In this document: one piece after another, positions 25,108-33,359 of the stretch
How the letters are laid out: each line of letters starts with the position of its first letter
How positions within the stretch are numbered: the stretch's first letter is position 1
From: Deltaproteobacteria bacterium
GTDB taxonomy: Bacteria; Desulfobacterota; Syntrophia; Syntrophales; Smithellaceae
Reading direction: 5' to 3'
DNA: 64,000 bases
Assembly (NCBI GenBank): GCA_022710585.1
Contig: JAKLGV010000008.1
Span: 1-64,000, forward strand
Notes under the pieces: model-generated
What the model saw: the letters and a program-made list of their open reading frames with translations, nothing else
Database searches by the model: none
What the model was told of the DNA's origin: nothing
Program-made: the position numbers and the translations under genes

Positions 25108-25156
25108 ACAAAAATAAAGGCGGGAAATCATACCCTGGAAGATACGATTTCCCGCC
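25108..25156 (-). terminator. Strong terminator of the atpZ-atpI-atpB unit
   Basis: On the minus strand GGCGGGAAATC (25156-25146) and GATTTCCCGCC (25129-25119) pair perfectly over 11 bases, with further TA pairs inside, followed by TTTATTTTT. It lies 24 bases beyond the atpB stop codon. Confidence 0.85.
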
Positions 25157-25179
25157 GCGAAAAGCGAAAAGTTAGAAGA

Positions 25180-25851
25180 TTAATGTCCTTCTTCCATAGC
25201 GCCTGCGATATACATCATGGAGAGCAGCATGAAAACGAGCGTCTGCACCAGCGATGTGAAAATCATCAGAACAAAAACGGGAAGAGGAACGAACCAGGGA
25301 ACCAGGAAAAGAACAACCAGCGCAACGATGTCTTCACCTTTGATATTACCGAATAACCGGAATGTCAAAGACAGAGGCCGCGAAATGTGGCTGATGACTT
25401 CAATCGGCAGCATCAGGGGTGTCAACCACCATACCGGTCCCATAAATTGTTTAAAATATTTGAATCCATGTTCTTTCAGTCCGACAACATGCGTGGAGAA
25501 GAACACGATAAGCGCCATCGCCGCATTGGTGTTGATATTGGATGTCGGGGACTCAAATCCGGGAACGATACCAATGAGATTGGAGACAAGAATAAAAAGT
25601 CCCAACGTCGCGATAAGAGGGAAAAATTTTCTTCCGTTATGTCCCATAATTTCATTAAGCAGACCATCGAAACCGCCAATGATGACTTCCATGACGTTCT
25701 GGGTTTTTCCGGGATAGACCTCCAGTCTTTTTGTCGCAAGGAACGATAACGAAGCCAGAATGACAAGCACAAACAGTGTGTTATACACAATGGTCATGTC
25801 GACGCCATACTCTTTAAGCCAAGTGGTATGGAAAAAAATTAAAGGTTCCAT
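25180..25851 (-). CDS. atpB: F-type ATP synthase subunit a
   Basis: A 223-residue, five-to-six-helix membrane protein, the stator part of the Fo motor that forms the ion half-channels. The fourth-helix signature [18 protein letters not shown] contains the essential Arg of RLFGN, and the last helices ([26 protein letters not shown]) are as in the family. It is the last gene of an atpZ-atpI-atpB unit. The c-subunit gene atpE, normally next, is instead at 30599 on the other strand. No b, delta, alpha, gamma, beta or epsilon genes are in the window. Confidence 0.95.
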   Translation of the reverse strand: MEPLIFFHTTWLKEYGVDMTIVYNTLFVLVILASLSFLATKRLEVYPGKTQNVMEVIIGGFDGLLNEIMGHNGRKFFPLIATLGLFILVSNLIGIVPGFESPTSNINTNAAMALIVFFSTHVVGLKEHGFKYFKQFMGPVWWLTPLMLPIEVISHISRPLSLTFRLFGNIKGEDIVALVVLFLVPWFVPLPVFVLMIFTSLVQTLVFMLLSMMYIAGAMEEGH

Positions 25852-25857
25852 CTATTT

Positions 25858-26253
25858 TTATACAACCTCCTCAATAAAGTTTTTTTTTGCCAGTGCGATA
25901 ATCATCGTTACCAGAATATTGATTATCACGACGGAAAGTCCGATAAGTAGTCCAATGATATCAACGACATGATTGGAGATCAAAAGATACAGCACAACGG
26001 CCATAATGGCCAGGCGGATGTAATATTTTACCATCACGGTGCCTTTGGGATTCCCTTGCAGGTTTTTAAAAATACTTAGTAATCCTTTGGCCATCCAGTG
26101 AAAATTGACAATACTGACAAAACCGCCAAGCAATATACCGAGAGAAAATTTTAATGGAGCGAAAAACAGGGATGGAATGAAAATTACGCCCAAAATGATC
26201 CAGTTGGCAATCTCAATCCTTTTTTGGAACGGGTCTTTGACGATGAGGTTCAC
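25858..26253 (-). CDS. atpI: ATP synthase subunit I-like protein
   Basis: A 131-residue protein with four predicted membrane segments (roughly residues 16-30, 35-52, 76-96 and 101-121). It belongs to the ATP synthase I / AtpI type, which assists assembly of the c-ring and may move magnesium or calcium. Its start lies inside the preceding atpZ-type gene (41-base overlap) and atpB begins 6 bases after its stop. The family is poorly conserved, so the call rests on topology and the atp context. Confidence 0.8.
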   Translation of the reverse strand: MNLIVKDPFQKRIEIANWIILGVIFIPSLFFAPLKFSLGILLGGFVSIVNFHWMAKGLLSIFKNLQGNPKGTVMVKYYIRLAIMAVVLYLLISNHVVDIIGLLIGLSVVIINILVTMIIALAKKNFIEEVV

Positions 26254-26497
26254 TTTTTAAACTCTTTATAATGGTTTCTTCATCCGTAAAATTCTTTTGA
26301 ATTAAAACATATAAATTACGAAAACCGGCCGCTAACCCTATGAATAAAAAAATGACCGTAAAAACATGACCGGAATCGAATTTTTTATCCAAATATGTTC
26401 CCAGCAGAAGACAACCAAAAACTGCCAGAATCATTGCAATGCCGATGCTGCTGGCAAAAGCCATTTGCATCGCGTACTTTCGCGTTTCTTGATCCAT
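26213..26497 (-). CDS. atpZ: AtpZ / ATPase gene 1-like small membrane protein
   Basis: A 94-residue protein with two membrane helices (about residues 15-33 and 44-63) and a charged C-terminus. The stretch GCLLLGTYLDKKFDSG...FLFIGLAAGFRNLY is typical of the AtpZ/gene 1 family found before atpI in many ATP synthase operons. AtpZ and AtpI form a complex that can act as a divalent-cation channel. It is the first gene of the unit, 59 bases after fcl on the same strand. A weak TTGACT-N17-TAAGGA promoter could lie in that gap. Confidence 0.8.
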   Translation of the reverse strand: MDQETRKYAMQMAFASSIGIAMILAVFGCLLLGTYLDKKFDSGHVFTVIFLFIGLAAGFRNLYVLIQKNFTDEETIIKSLKSEPHRQRPVPKKD

Positions 26498-26556
26498 TCG
26501 CTGAGTGGCTCCTTAGCACCTGCAGCCATTAAAGTCAATAAAAAAATGACCGGCGT

Positions 26557-27516
26557 TCATTTTTTTAACAAATGACGATTATTCTTATACCATTCTATCG
26601 TTTTAGTCAGGCCCGTTCGAATATCCGTTTTTGCAACAAACCCGAATTCTTTCAATGCTTTGGATGTATCCAGCATGCGCTTGGGCTGTCCGTCGGGTTT
26701 GGTTTTATCCCACACAATTTTTCCGGTAAAACCGGCCAGATCAGCAATCAACATGACGAGATCTTTGATCGATATTTCCGCTCCAGCGCCAAGGTTTACC
26801 GGCTCACTTTTATTATACAGCGCTGTGGCCATATAAATGGCTTCGGCGGCGTCTTGCACATAGAAAAATTCTCTGGTCGCCGAACCGGTTCCCCATACCA
26901 CCAACTCATTGGACTGCTGGTCCATGGCGTCGAAGCATTTTTTGATTAAAGCCGGAATCACGTGAGAAGATGCGGGATCAAAATTATCTCCCGGACCATA
27001 CAGATTGACCGGAAGTAAAAATATCGAATTAAACCCGTATTGTTGCCGATAGGCCTGCGACTGGACCAGCATCATTTTTTTGGCCAGGCCGTAGGGTGCG
27101 TTGGTCTCTTCAGGGTATCCGTTCCAGATCTCATCTTCTTTAAAGGGGACCGGGGTGAACTTCGGGTAGGCGCAAACCGTCCCCAAGACGACAAATTTTT
27201 CAATCTTTCTCAAATAAGCTTCGTGGAGGAGCTGCGATCCCATGATTAAATTGTCATAAAAAAGTTCCGCCGGTTTTTCCTGATTGAACCCGATGCCTCC
27301 TACCTTAGCAGCCAGATGAATGACGATGTCCGGTTTTGTTTCTTCATACATTCTCCGGATATCGTTGATGTCCGTCAGATTATATTCGGGAAGGTCGGCG
27401 ATGGTGACATTGGCGCACCCGGAAGACTGGAATTTCTTCAGCAGATGACGACCCAGAAATCCTTTGCCCCCGGTAACAGTGATTCGTTTTTCAGTCAGCA
27501 AGAAAGCATCCTTCAT
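26557..27516 (-). CDS. fcl: GDP-L-fucose synthase
   Basis: A 319-residue short-chain dehydrogenase/epimerase that turns GDP-4-keto-6-deoxymannose into GDP-L-fucose with NADPH. The nucleotide site is [13 protein letters not shown] near the start, and the active-site pair YGLAKK (Tyr and Lys) sits near residues 135-140, with [12 protein letters not shown] and [11 protein letters not shown] typical of Fcl/WcaG. The ATG at 27516 was chosen ([11 protein letters not shown]); a TTG at 27543 would run into gmd. It follows gmd by one base, so the two act in succession in one operon. The product feeds surface glycans. Confidence 0.92.
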   Translation of the reverse strand: MKDAFLLTEKRITVTGGKGFLGRHLLKKFQSSGCANVTIADLPEYNLTDINDIRRMYEETKPDIVIHLAAKVGGIGFNQEKPAELFYDNLIMGSQLLHEAYLRKIEKFVVLGTVCAYPKFTPVPFKEDEIWNGYPEETNAPYGLAKKMMLVQSQAYRQQYGFNSIFLLPVNLYGPGDNFDPASSHVIPALIKKCFDAMDQQSNELVVWGTGSATREFFYVQDAAEAIYMATALYNKSEPVNLGAGAEISIKDLVMLIADLAGFTGKIVWDKTKPDGQPKRMLDTSKALKEFGFVAKTDIRTGLTKTIEWYKNNRHLLKK

Positions 27517-27517
27517 T

Positions 27518-28543
27518 TTATTTATTTTTATTGTTGCAACCAAATCCGGCGTCCAGAAGCGTTTTCTCTTTTTGGGCCAGTTCCATATCCGCGTTGATCA
27601 TCATATCGACAAGTTTTTCAAACGAAACTTTGGGCTGCCAGCCGAGCGCCTTTTTCGCTTTGGTCGCGTCGCCCAGAAGCGCGTCAACTTCCGTGGGGCG
27701 GAAATATCGCTTGTCGATTTCCACGTATTTCTGATAGTCAAGATTCAGTTTCCGAAACACCATTTCCGCGAATTCCCGGACCGAGTGGGTTTCACCGGTT
27801 GCAATGACGAAATCTTCAGGCTTTTCCTGCTGCAGCATCAGCCACATCGCTTCCACGTAGTCGCCGGCAAATCCCCAGTCTCTTTTCGCTTCCAGATTTC
27901 CCAGGAATAATTTGTCCTTCAGCCCCAATTTGATTTGCGTTGCCGCGCGGGTGATTTTTCTGGTGACAAAAGTTTCCCCGCGTCGGGGAGATTCATGATT
28001 GAAAAGAATTCCGTTGGCCGCAAAAATGCCGTAGGCATCGCGGTAATTCTGGCAAATGTAATAAGAATAAACTTTCGCCGCGGCATACGGACTGCGGGGC
28101 TGGAAAATAGTTTGTTCATTCTGAGGCGGAGGCGCGGCTCCGAACATTTCGCTCGACGATGCCTGGTAGAATTTCGTTTTAATGCCCGTTTTGCGGATCG
28201 CCTCCAGAATCCTCAAAGTTCCCAGCGCGGTGACGTCGCCGGTGTACTCGGGCATATCGAAACTCACGCGCACGTGACTCTGGGCGCCCAGATTGTAAAT
28301 TTCATCGGGTTTGACGGAATGGAGCAAATCCATTAATTGCGCGGACACGCTCAAATCGCCGTAATGCAGAAACAGCTTCGCCTGGGGATCATGAAAATCG
28401 TGATAGAGATGATCGATGCGTTCGGTATTGAATGTGCTCGACCGTCGGATCAAACCGTGCACTTCATATCCCTTGTTCAGTAAAAATTCCGCTAAATAAG
28501 AACCGTCCTGCCCCGTGATGCCGGTTAGAAAAGCTTTTTTCAT
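27518..28543 (-). CDS. gmd: GDP-mannose 4,6-dehydratase
   Basis: A 341-residue extended short-chain dehydrogenase that makes GDP-4-keto-6-deoxy-D-mannose. It shows [37 protein letters not shown] and [10 protein letters not shown] (catalytic Tyr and Lys), [16 protein letters not shown] and the ending [28 protein letters not shown]. The ATG at 28543 has GGGAG upstream and gives the standard [12 protein letters not shown] start. It is the first gene of the gmd-fcl operon, with a promoter at 28581-28609. Confidence 0.96.
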   Translation of the reverse strand: MKKAFLTGITGQDGSYLAEFLLNKGYEVHGLIRRSSTFNTERIDHLYHDFHDPQAKLFLHYGDLSVSAQLMDLLHSVKPDEIYNLGAQSHVRVSFDMPEYTGDVTALGTLRILEAIRKTGIKTKFYQASSSEMFGAAPPPQNEQTIFQPRSPYAAAKVYSYYICQNYRDAYGIFAANGILFNHESPRRGETFVTRKITRAATQIKLGLKDKLFLGNLEAKRDWGFAGDYVEAMWLMLQQEKPEDFVIATGETHSVREFAEMVFRKLNLDYQKYVEIDKRYFRPTEVDALLGDATKAKKALGWQPKVSFEKLVDMMINADMELAQKEKTLLDAGFGCNNKNK

Positions 28544-28573
28544 CTGATCTCCCTGTGACCGCAGAAGTTTTGT

Positions 28574-28609
28574 ATCCGGTTTAATACCGGATTGATGAAT
28601 GCTTGTCAA
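28574..28609 (-). promoter_or_regulatory. gmd promoter with palindrome over the -10 box
   Basis: On the minus strand TTGACA (28609-28604) and TATTAA (28586-28581) are 17 bases apart. The -10 box is wrapped by the inverted repeat ATCCGG-N7-CCGGAT (28592-28574), a likely repressor site. The gmd start codon lies 31 bases downstream. Confidence 0.5.
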
Positions 28610-28632
28610 TGAAACGATTCAAGATGAAACGA

Positions 28633-29916
28633 TCAAAGATTTCTCAATGTTTTTGTGCAAGCCTCAAGGGTTTTTTGAAGATCATTTTCGGTATGGGCAA
28701 AAGACAGAAAACCGGCTTCATACTGGGAAGGCGCCAGCCAGATGCCGTTTTTCAACATACCGTGAAAGAAACGGGCAAACATTTTCGTGTCCGACTGTAA
28801 TGCCGTTTGCAGATTGACGACAGGGCCTTCCTGAAAAAAAACGGTGAACATCGAAAAAACGCGGTTGATGCAGACAGGAATTCCTTTTTTAAAAAACATT
28901 TCTTCCATGGCCCGGCAAAGCTGACCGGTTTTTTTATCAAGAGACGCAAAGGATTGTTTTTTTGCCTGGAGAAGATTAAGCGTCGTCAAGCCGGCAATCA
29001 TTGCCACGGGATTGCCGGAAAGCGTTCCCGCCTGATAGACATCTCCGGTCGGCGCCAACCTCTCCATAATTTTTTTGCTTCCGCCTACCGCGCCGACAGG
29101 CAGTCCGCCACCGATGATTTTGCCAAGACATGTCAAATCCGGTTTGATGCCGATGAGATTCTGATAACCGCCGAATGCAAATCGGAATCCGGTAATTACT
29201 TCGTCAAAGATTAAAACTATTCCGTTCTTTGCGGTCAGTGTTCTGAGCTTTTCCAGAAATTCTTTTTGAGGCGAAACGACGCCCATGTTGCCGGCCACCG
29301 GCTCAACGATAATAGCGGCGAGCTTTGAGCCATATCGCCGGATGGTTTTCTCCAGGGCGTCAAGATCATTGTAAGGCAAACTCAACGTCAGACGGGCAAT
29401 ATCTTCCGGGACGCCCGGAGAACCGGGAATACCGAGAGTCGTGGGGCCCGAGCCGGCTTTAATCAGAACGGAATCGCTGTGTCCGTGATAACAGCCGTCG
29501 AATTTTGCAATCAGCTTGCGGCCGGTATATCCCCGCGCCAGGCGAATGGCTGTCATCGCCGCTTCCGTACCGGATGACGTCATGCGTAGCCGTTCGATCG
29601 ATGGGAAGGCCGAGGCAATGACTTCGGCCATGGAGGTTTCAGGCCGCGTCGGGGCGCCGAAACTGGTGCCTTCTTTCACTGCTGCCCGGATGGCCGCAAT
29701 AACTTTCGGATGGGCGTGCCCCAGAATCATCGGCCCCCATGAAAGAACGTAATCAATATAAGCCCTACCGTCCACATCGTAAATTTTGCTTCCCCGGGCC
29801 CGGTCGACAAAAAGGGGACTCGATCCTACAGACTTCCATGCCCTTACCGGGGAATTGACACCGCCGGAGATGACCCGGCTTGCCTTTGAAAAATGGATGG
29901 ACGTCGTTTTATTCAT
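28633..29916 (-). CDS. hemL: Glutamate-1-semialdehyde 2,1-aminomutase
   Basis: A 427-residue PLP enzyme that gives 5-aminolevulinate, the tetrapyrrole precursor made from glutamyl-tRNA. Signatures are SGTEAAMTAIRLARGYTGR, FDEVITGFRFAFGG and the PLP Lys in CLGKIIGGGLPVGAVGG. Length is normal. Its ATG overlaps the stop of the upstream siroheme-decarboxylase-like gene (TAATG), so both are translated together. This ties early and late steps of the siroheme-based haem route into one operon. Confidence 0.95.
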   Translation of the reverse strand: MNKTTSIHFSKASRVISGGVNSPVRAWKSVGSSPLFVDRARGSKIYDVDGRAYIDYVLSWGPMILGHAHPKVIAAIRAAVKEGTSFGAPTRPETSMAEVIASAFPSIERLRMTSSGTEAAMTAIRLARGYTGRKLIAKFDGCYHGHSDSVLIKAGSGPTTLGIPGSPGVPEDIARLTLSLPYNDLDALEKTIRRYGSKLAAIIVEPVAGNMGVVSPQKEFLEKLRTLTAKNGIVLIFDEVITGFRFAFGGYQNLIGIKPDLTCLGKIIGGGLPVGAVGGSKKIMERLAPTGDVYQAGTLSGNPVAMIAGLTTLNLLQAKKQSFASLDKKTGQLCRAMEEMFFKKGIPVCINRVFSMFTVFFQEGPVVNLQTALQSDTKMFARFFHGMLKNGIWLAPSQYEAGFLSFAHTENDLQKTLEACTKTLRNL

Positions 29917-30383
29917 TAAAAATACTCCGGGGATGTTTTTTTATATTCTTTGAGACTTTTTAAAATCATATAATCTGCGATACCTGTAGCACTGACCATG
30001 TCCTTAATCAACGATGAAATACTCCGCCCGTCCGAATGAATCATGGTAAATAGATTATATTTGCCCAGAAATGCGGGATTCCTTTCATAGCAGTGAGAGA
30101 TAAAGGGGAAGGCCGCAAAAAGATTGCCTGTCGCTTCCGTCTGAGAGGCAGGCACAGACCACATAACGAGAGCATTCAGCTTGTATCCGGCTTTCTGATG
30201 ACGAAGGATTGCGCCGAATTTCCGGATATATCCTTGTTCGATAAATTGACGGATGGTGCTAAGAATTTCGCTTTCGGTCAGCTTCAAAATGTCACCTGTT
30301 TTCTTAAAGGGGAATCCTGTGACGGAAATATCTTTTTGAATCAGGTGCGCGATTTCTTTTTGCTTCGACGTTAATATTTTCAT
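29916..30383 (-). CDS. AsnC-like siroheme decarboxylase subunit (AhbA/AhbB family)
   Basis: A 155-residue Lrp/AsnC-fold protein: an N-terminal winged-helix part (ILKLTESEILSTIRQFIEQGYIRKFGAIL) then a RAM-like beta domain. RKFGAILRHQKAGYKLNALVMWSVP and HCYERNPAF...YNLFTMIHSDG match the AhbA/AhbB/NirD-H proteins that remove two acetate carboxyls from sirohaem to make 12,18-didecarboxysirohaem. That step belongs to the alternative haem route of sulfate reducers, denitrifiers and methanogens. Only one subunit is encoded here, whereas the enzyme is normally a pair. The start could also be at 30404. Overlap with hemL supports the haem role. Confidence 0.8.
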   Translation of the reverse strand: MKILTSKQKEIAHLIQKDISVTGFPFKKTGDILKLTESEILSTIRQFIEQGYIRKFGAILRHQKAGYKLNALVMWSVPASQTEATGNLFAAFPFISHCYERNPAFLGKYNLFTMIHSDGRSISSLIKDMVSATGIADYMILKSLKEYKKTSPEYF

Positions 30384-30463
30384 TAAACAGATTCTATACT
30401 GCATCTCAAAAAAAAATCAAGTTGCTCGATGGATTAAAATTTATCTGTTGGGTAAAATTTATC

Positions 30464-30492
30464 TTGACAATTTCTTTTTGACTCATTATAAT
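30464..30492 (+). promoter_or_regulatory. Consensus promoter of atpE
   Basis: TTGACA (30464-30469) and TATAAT (30487-30492) are 17 bases apart, a perfect consensus match suited to a highly expressed gene. A 12-base direct repeat, TAAAATTTATCT at 30435-30446 and 30453-30464, lies just upstream with an 18-base period. The leader to the start codon is about 100 bases and contains a second Shine-Dalgarno-like AAAGGAGG at 30531-30538. Confidence 0.7.
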
Positions 30493-30598
30493 GACTATTA
30501 GTCAAAAATCATTCAGCAATAAATTTAAAGAAAGGAGGTGTAAAAAATCGGGGATTTTTGACAACTGTATCAAAAAATAAAAAAGGAGAATAATTTAA

Positions 30599-30985
30599 AT
30601 GAAAAAAAGTATACTGTATGTATTGATGGCGATGGTAATGGTAATAGTGAGTGCACCTTTTGTTTTTGCTTCCCCCGAAGCCGCTGCTCAGGCATCCGCA
30701 GCCCCCGCAGGAACCGTTGATTACACCAAAGCAATCGTAGCAAGTATATTCGCACTGGCCGCAGGTCTCGCCATCGGCTTGGGCGCAATCGGTGCCGGTT
30801 TGGGTCTTGGTCAGGCAACCAGCGGAGCCAGCAATGCCGTAGGTAGAAATCCTGAAGCTCAGGGCAAAGTAATGTTAACCATGATGGTTGGTATGGCTAT
30901 GACGGAATCCGTTGCAATTTACGCACTGGTTATTTCTCTGGTTATCCTGTTCGCCAATCCGCTGCTCAAGATTATTGGCATGTAA
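30599..30985 (+). CDS. atpE: F-type ATP synthase subunit c with signal-like N-terminus
   Basis: A 128-residue c subunit, longer than the usual 75-90 because of a hydrophobic N-terminal extension ending in FVFASPEAAA (residues 1-35), which looks like a cleavable signal peptide. Two ring helices follow: about 43-75 (glycine-rich GLAIGLGAIGAGLGLGQ) and about 91-122. The loop is GRNPEAQGK and the ion-binding carboxylate E103 is followed by S104 and, four on, Y108. ES...Y is the Na+-type signature, but the helix-1 Gln (Q72) is two residues closer to the loop than in the Ilyobacter Na+ ring, so H+ or Na+ use is open. It stands alone between a consensus promoter and a strong terminator. Confidence 0.95.
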   Translation: MKKSILYVLMAMVMVIVSAPFVFASPEAAAQASAAPAGTVDYTKAIVASIFALAAGLAIGLGAIGAGLGLGQATSGASNAVGRNPEAQGKVMLTMMVGMAMTESVAIYALVISLVILFANPLLKIIGM

Positions 30986-31008
30986 CAAAAAGTTTTTCAG
31001 CTATTATT

Positions 31009-31053
31009 AAAAGGGGAAGAGGCAAATAATAAAGGACTTCTTCCCCTTTTTTT
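31009..31053 (+). terminator. Strong terminator after atpE
   Basis: AAAAGGGGAAGA (31009-31020) and TCTTCCCCTTTT (31039-31050) form a 12-bp perfect stem, followed by further T to 31053. It lies 24 bases past the atpE stop, so atpE is monocistronic. Confidence 0.85.
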
Positions 31054-31149
31054 ATCCAAAATCCGTTAAAAGAAAAATTAAAATTTAAGGCGTGCATCGA
31101 ATGATGCCGAAAGAATGCGGCGGCATTCATCCGCCGACTGTTTTGCCCA

Positions 31150-31557
31150 TCATTCGTCAATAGCTATTTTTCCGCGCGAAATCTTCTTCTCTGACTGCAT
31201 ATGCTTGGCCGTCAGAATCTTTTCTTTTGCTCTTTTACTGCGTTTTCTTTTTTGTCGACGGATTTTTTCCAGCTTATCTTTCTCTTCAGCAATAAAACCC
31301 TTCTGAATTTTCTCGATCTTATCCAGCAGCAGTCTTCTGGCTAGAAAACGGTTCAAAGATTGCGAACGTTCTCTTTGACATTTTACGGAAAGACCGGTGG
31401 GAAGATGAACCAGAAAAACACACGATGAGCTTTTATTGACCTTCTGCCCGCCCGGTCCGGAAGAGCGGACAAATGATTCTTCCAGATCGCTTTCCGTCAC
31501 GCCCAGATCCAGCATTCTGGCCGCGATCATCTTCTCTTTATCAGCAGAAACGGGCAT
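31150..31557 (-). CDS. GGQ-domain release-factor-like protein (ArfB/PrfH type)
   Basis: A 135-residue protein with the catalytic GGQ of class I release factors in SSGPGGQKVNKSSSCVFLVHLPTGL (GGQ near residue 36), then a long Lys/Arg-rich C-terminal tail (RRQKRKRSKRAKEKIL). It lacks codon-recognition domains. In ArfB (YaeJ) such a basic tail enters the empty mRNA channel and lets the protein free stalled ribosomes. The tail here is a good fit, though related mitochondrial-type and PrfH-type factors cannot be excluded. It is the last gene in the minus-strand run after the ACT protein, 15 bases away. Confidence 0.8.
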   Translation of the reverse strand: MPVSADKEKMIAARMLDLGVTESDLEESFVRSSGPGGQKVNKSSSCVFLVHLPTGLSVKCQRERSQSLNRFLARRLLLDKIEKIQKGFIAEEKDKLEKIRRQKRKRSKRAKEKILTAKHMQSEKKISRGKIAIDE

Positions 31558-31572
31558 ACAACGTAGTAAACA

Positions 31573-32004
31573 TCAGGGGATGGAGTAGATTTCGTCGGTA
31601 ATTAAATGAATCCAGTTTTCGGCCAGTATTTCTTTGGCTTCTTCCAGTTTATCGACGCCGAGAATCACGATGGTTTCCTTGCCGATGCGGTTAATCGTGG
31701 TGTAGAGATAAAGAATGTTGATATCCGCTTTGGCCAGAGGCTTCAGGATCGCATTAATGCCTCCCGCATGGAGAGGGACTTCAGCCGCCAGTACGGGTGT
31801 TACTTCAAAGTTAAAATTAAAGGTTTCCAGAAGCGCGGCCGCTCTGTCCGGATCATTGACGACCAGGCGAACACGGCTGTCATGTTCGATGCTGGCGGCC
31901 GATACGGCGATGGTGCTGATATCTTCCGCGTCAAGCGTATGCGTCAGTTTAGCGAAGGAGCCGGGTACATTTCCTAATAAAACAGAGATTTGTTTAACAG
32001 ACAT
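31573..32004 (-). CDS. Tandem ACT-domain protein
   Basis: A 143-residue protein of two ACT-like units: residues 3-66 (QISVLLGNVPGSFAKLTHTLDAEDISTIAVSAAS) and 71-140 (VLAAEVPLHAGGINAILKPLAKADINILYLYTTI). ACT domains bind amino acids at their interfaces and regulate metabolic enzymes. There is no attached catalytic domain. It starts 16 bases after the gamma subunit of a 2-oxoacid:ferredoxin oxidoreductase, so it may sense the amino acid (for example Val, Ile or Phe) whose keto acid the enzyme consumes. That link is inferred from position. Confidence 0.8.
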   Translation of the reverse strand: MSVKQISVLLGNVPGSFAKLTHTLDAEDISTIAVSAASIEHDSRVRLVVNDPDRAAALLETFNFNFEVTPVLAAEVPLHAGGINAILKPLAKADINILYLYTTINRIGKETIVILGVDKLEEAKEILAENWIHLITDEIYSIP

Positions 32005-32020
32005 AGATTATTTTCCTCAA

Positions 32021-32560
32021 TCAGGCTTTGACGTAATCATAGCCGGCGGCAAAAGCTTTGCGGTTGATTTCGGCGAGAGCTTTTTTTCTGCTGCCCATAA
32101 TCGTTTCCAGACATTTTAAGTAAATTTCAGAAGTAACGATATCAGAGACTTTGATAAACGCTCCCATCATAATAATATTGGCGACGCGGCTGTTGCCGAG
32201 TTCAAGTGCGATATCTGCGCAGGGGACACAGACAACCTTCACATCCTGGCGCTTCGGACGATCGTTGATGATGGACGAATTTAAAAAGATGGTCCCGTCG
32301 GACGTTATTTTGTTCTGAAAAGTAAACAGGGAAGGGGAGTTCATTACGATCAGATAATCCGGTTCCGAGGAAACGGGAGAGGCGATTTCTTCATCGCCGA
32401 TCGCCACCGTGCAGTTGGCCGTTCCGCCTCTCATTTCCGCCCCGTAGGCCGGCAGATACGTCACGTGATAGCCTTTGTTCATCGCGCTGTTGGCCAGGCT
32501 GATGCCCATCATCAACACGCCCTGGCCGCCGAATCCGGAAAAGAAAGTTTTAATAATCAC
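32021..32560 (-). CDS. korC: 2-oxoacid:ferredoxin oxidoreductase, gamma subunit
   Basis: A 179-residue gamma subunit (POR/KOR gamma fold). It opens with FFSGFGGQGVLMMGISLANSA, the conserved GxGGQG, and contains PAYGAEMRGGTANCTVAIGDEEIASP, typical of Kor/Vor gamma chains. It holds the CoA-binding side of the complex. Its ATG overlaps the beta-subunit stop by four bases. The order in the operon is delta, alpha, beta, gamma. Confidence 0.92.
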   Translation of the reverse strand: MIIKTFFSGFGGQGVLMMGISLANSAMNKGYHVTYLPAYGAEMRGGTANCTVAIGDEEIASPVSSEPDYLIVMNSPSLFTFQNKITSDGTIFLNSSIINDRPKRQDVKVVCVPCADIALELGNSRVANIIMMGAFIKVSDIVTSEIYLKCLETIMGSRKKALAEINRKAFAAGYDYVKA

Positions 32561-33330
32561 GCTGGAGCCTCCGCTTCATTCTGTAGTGCCGCTATTTCGT
32601 CTTTATAAACGCCCAGAGGAAATTCCTTTCCCAGAACATCATCAATCCACTTACAGGAATCCACCGATGACATCTTCCAGTTCGTGGGACACATCGAAAG
32701 AACTTCAACCATGGAAAATCCCAGTCCGTCGATCTGACATTGAAACGCTTTTTTAATCGCTTTTTTCGTCTTATTGACGTGCAGCGGCGAACTGACCGAA
32801 CATCTTTCGATATAGGTCGCGCCGCCGATTTTAGAAAATATTTCAGAGACTTTGACGGGATAACCATCAAGTTGTTGCTTGCGTCCTAGGGGACTGGTTG
32901 TGGTTCTCTGGTTGAGCATGGTGGTCGGCGCCATCTGTCCGCCTGTCATGCCGTAAACGGCGTTATTGATAAAAATGATGGTGATGTTTTCGCCGCGGTT
33001 TGCGGCGTGAAAACTTTCCGCCATGCCGATAGCCGCGAGGTCGCCGTCGCCCTGATAGGAAAAAACCACGCGGTCGGGAAGAGAGCGTTTGATGCCGGAA
33101 GCCATCGCCGGTCCGCGGCCGTGCGGCGCTTCGATCATATCCACATCAAAGTAATTATACGCCAGAACGGCGCATCCTGCCGGAGGAACGCCTATGGTAA
33201 TGCCGCGGATCCCCATTTCATCAATCACCTCGCAGGTGATGCGGTGAACAATACTGTGGCCGCATCCGGGACAGTAATGAAAAATGTTGTGCTTCAGACT
33301 GCGTGGATGCTGGAAAACAATTTTAGACAT
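32557..33330 (-). CDS. korB: 2-oxoacid:ferredoxin oxidoreductase, beta (TPP) subunit
   Basis: A 257-residue thiamine-pyrophosphate subunit. The cluster motif FHYCPGCGHSIVHR, the TPP motif SYQGDGDLAAIGMAESFHAANR followed by NNAVYGMTGGQMAPTT, and PPAGCAV are present. It performs decarboxylation of the keto acid and passes electrons to the FeS clusters. MSKIVFQHPRS from ATG 33330 is the natural start; an upstream in-frame codon at 33378 would overlap the alpha gene. The substrate could be 2-oxoisovalerate or 2-oxoglutarate; the sequence resembles Vor-annotated proteins of Desulfobacterota, but this is not decisive. Confidence 0.92.
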   Translation of the reverse strand: MSKIVFQHPRSLKHNIFHYCPGCGHSIVHRITCEVIDEMGIRGITIGVPPAGCAVLAYNYFDVDMIEAPHGRGPAMASGIKRSLPDRVVFSYQGDGDLAAIGMAESFHAANRGENITIIFINNAVYGMTGGQMAPTTMLNQRTTTSPLGRKQQLDGYPVKVSEIFSKIGGATYIERCSVSSPLHVNKTKKAIKKAFQCQIDGLGFSMVEVLSMCPTNWKMSSVDSCKWIDDVLGKEFPLGVYKDEIAALQNEAEAPA

Positions 33331-33359
33331 ATCTTTCTGATCCTTTAAACGATCGTTAA

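Noticed and set aside
30491..30580. 29-codon frame between the atpE promoter and atpE
   Set aside because: Its ATG overlaps the -10 box, so it could not be transcribed from the only promoter seen.
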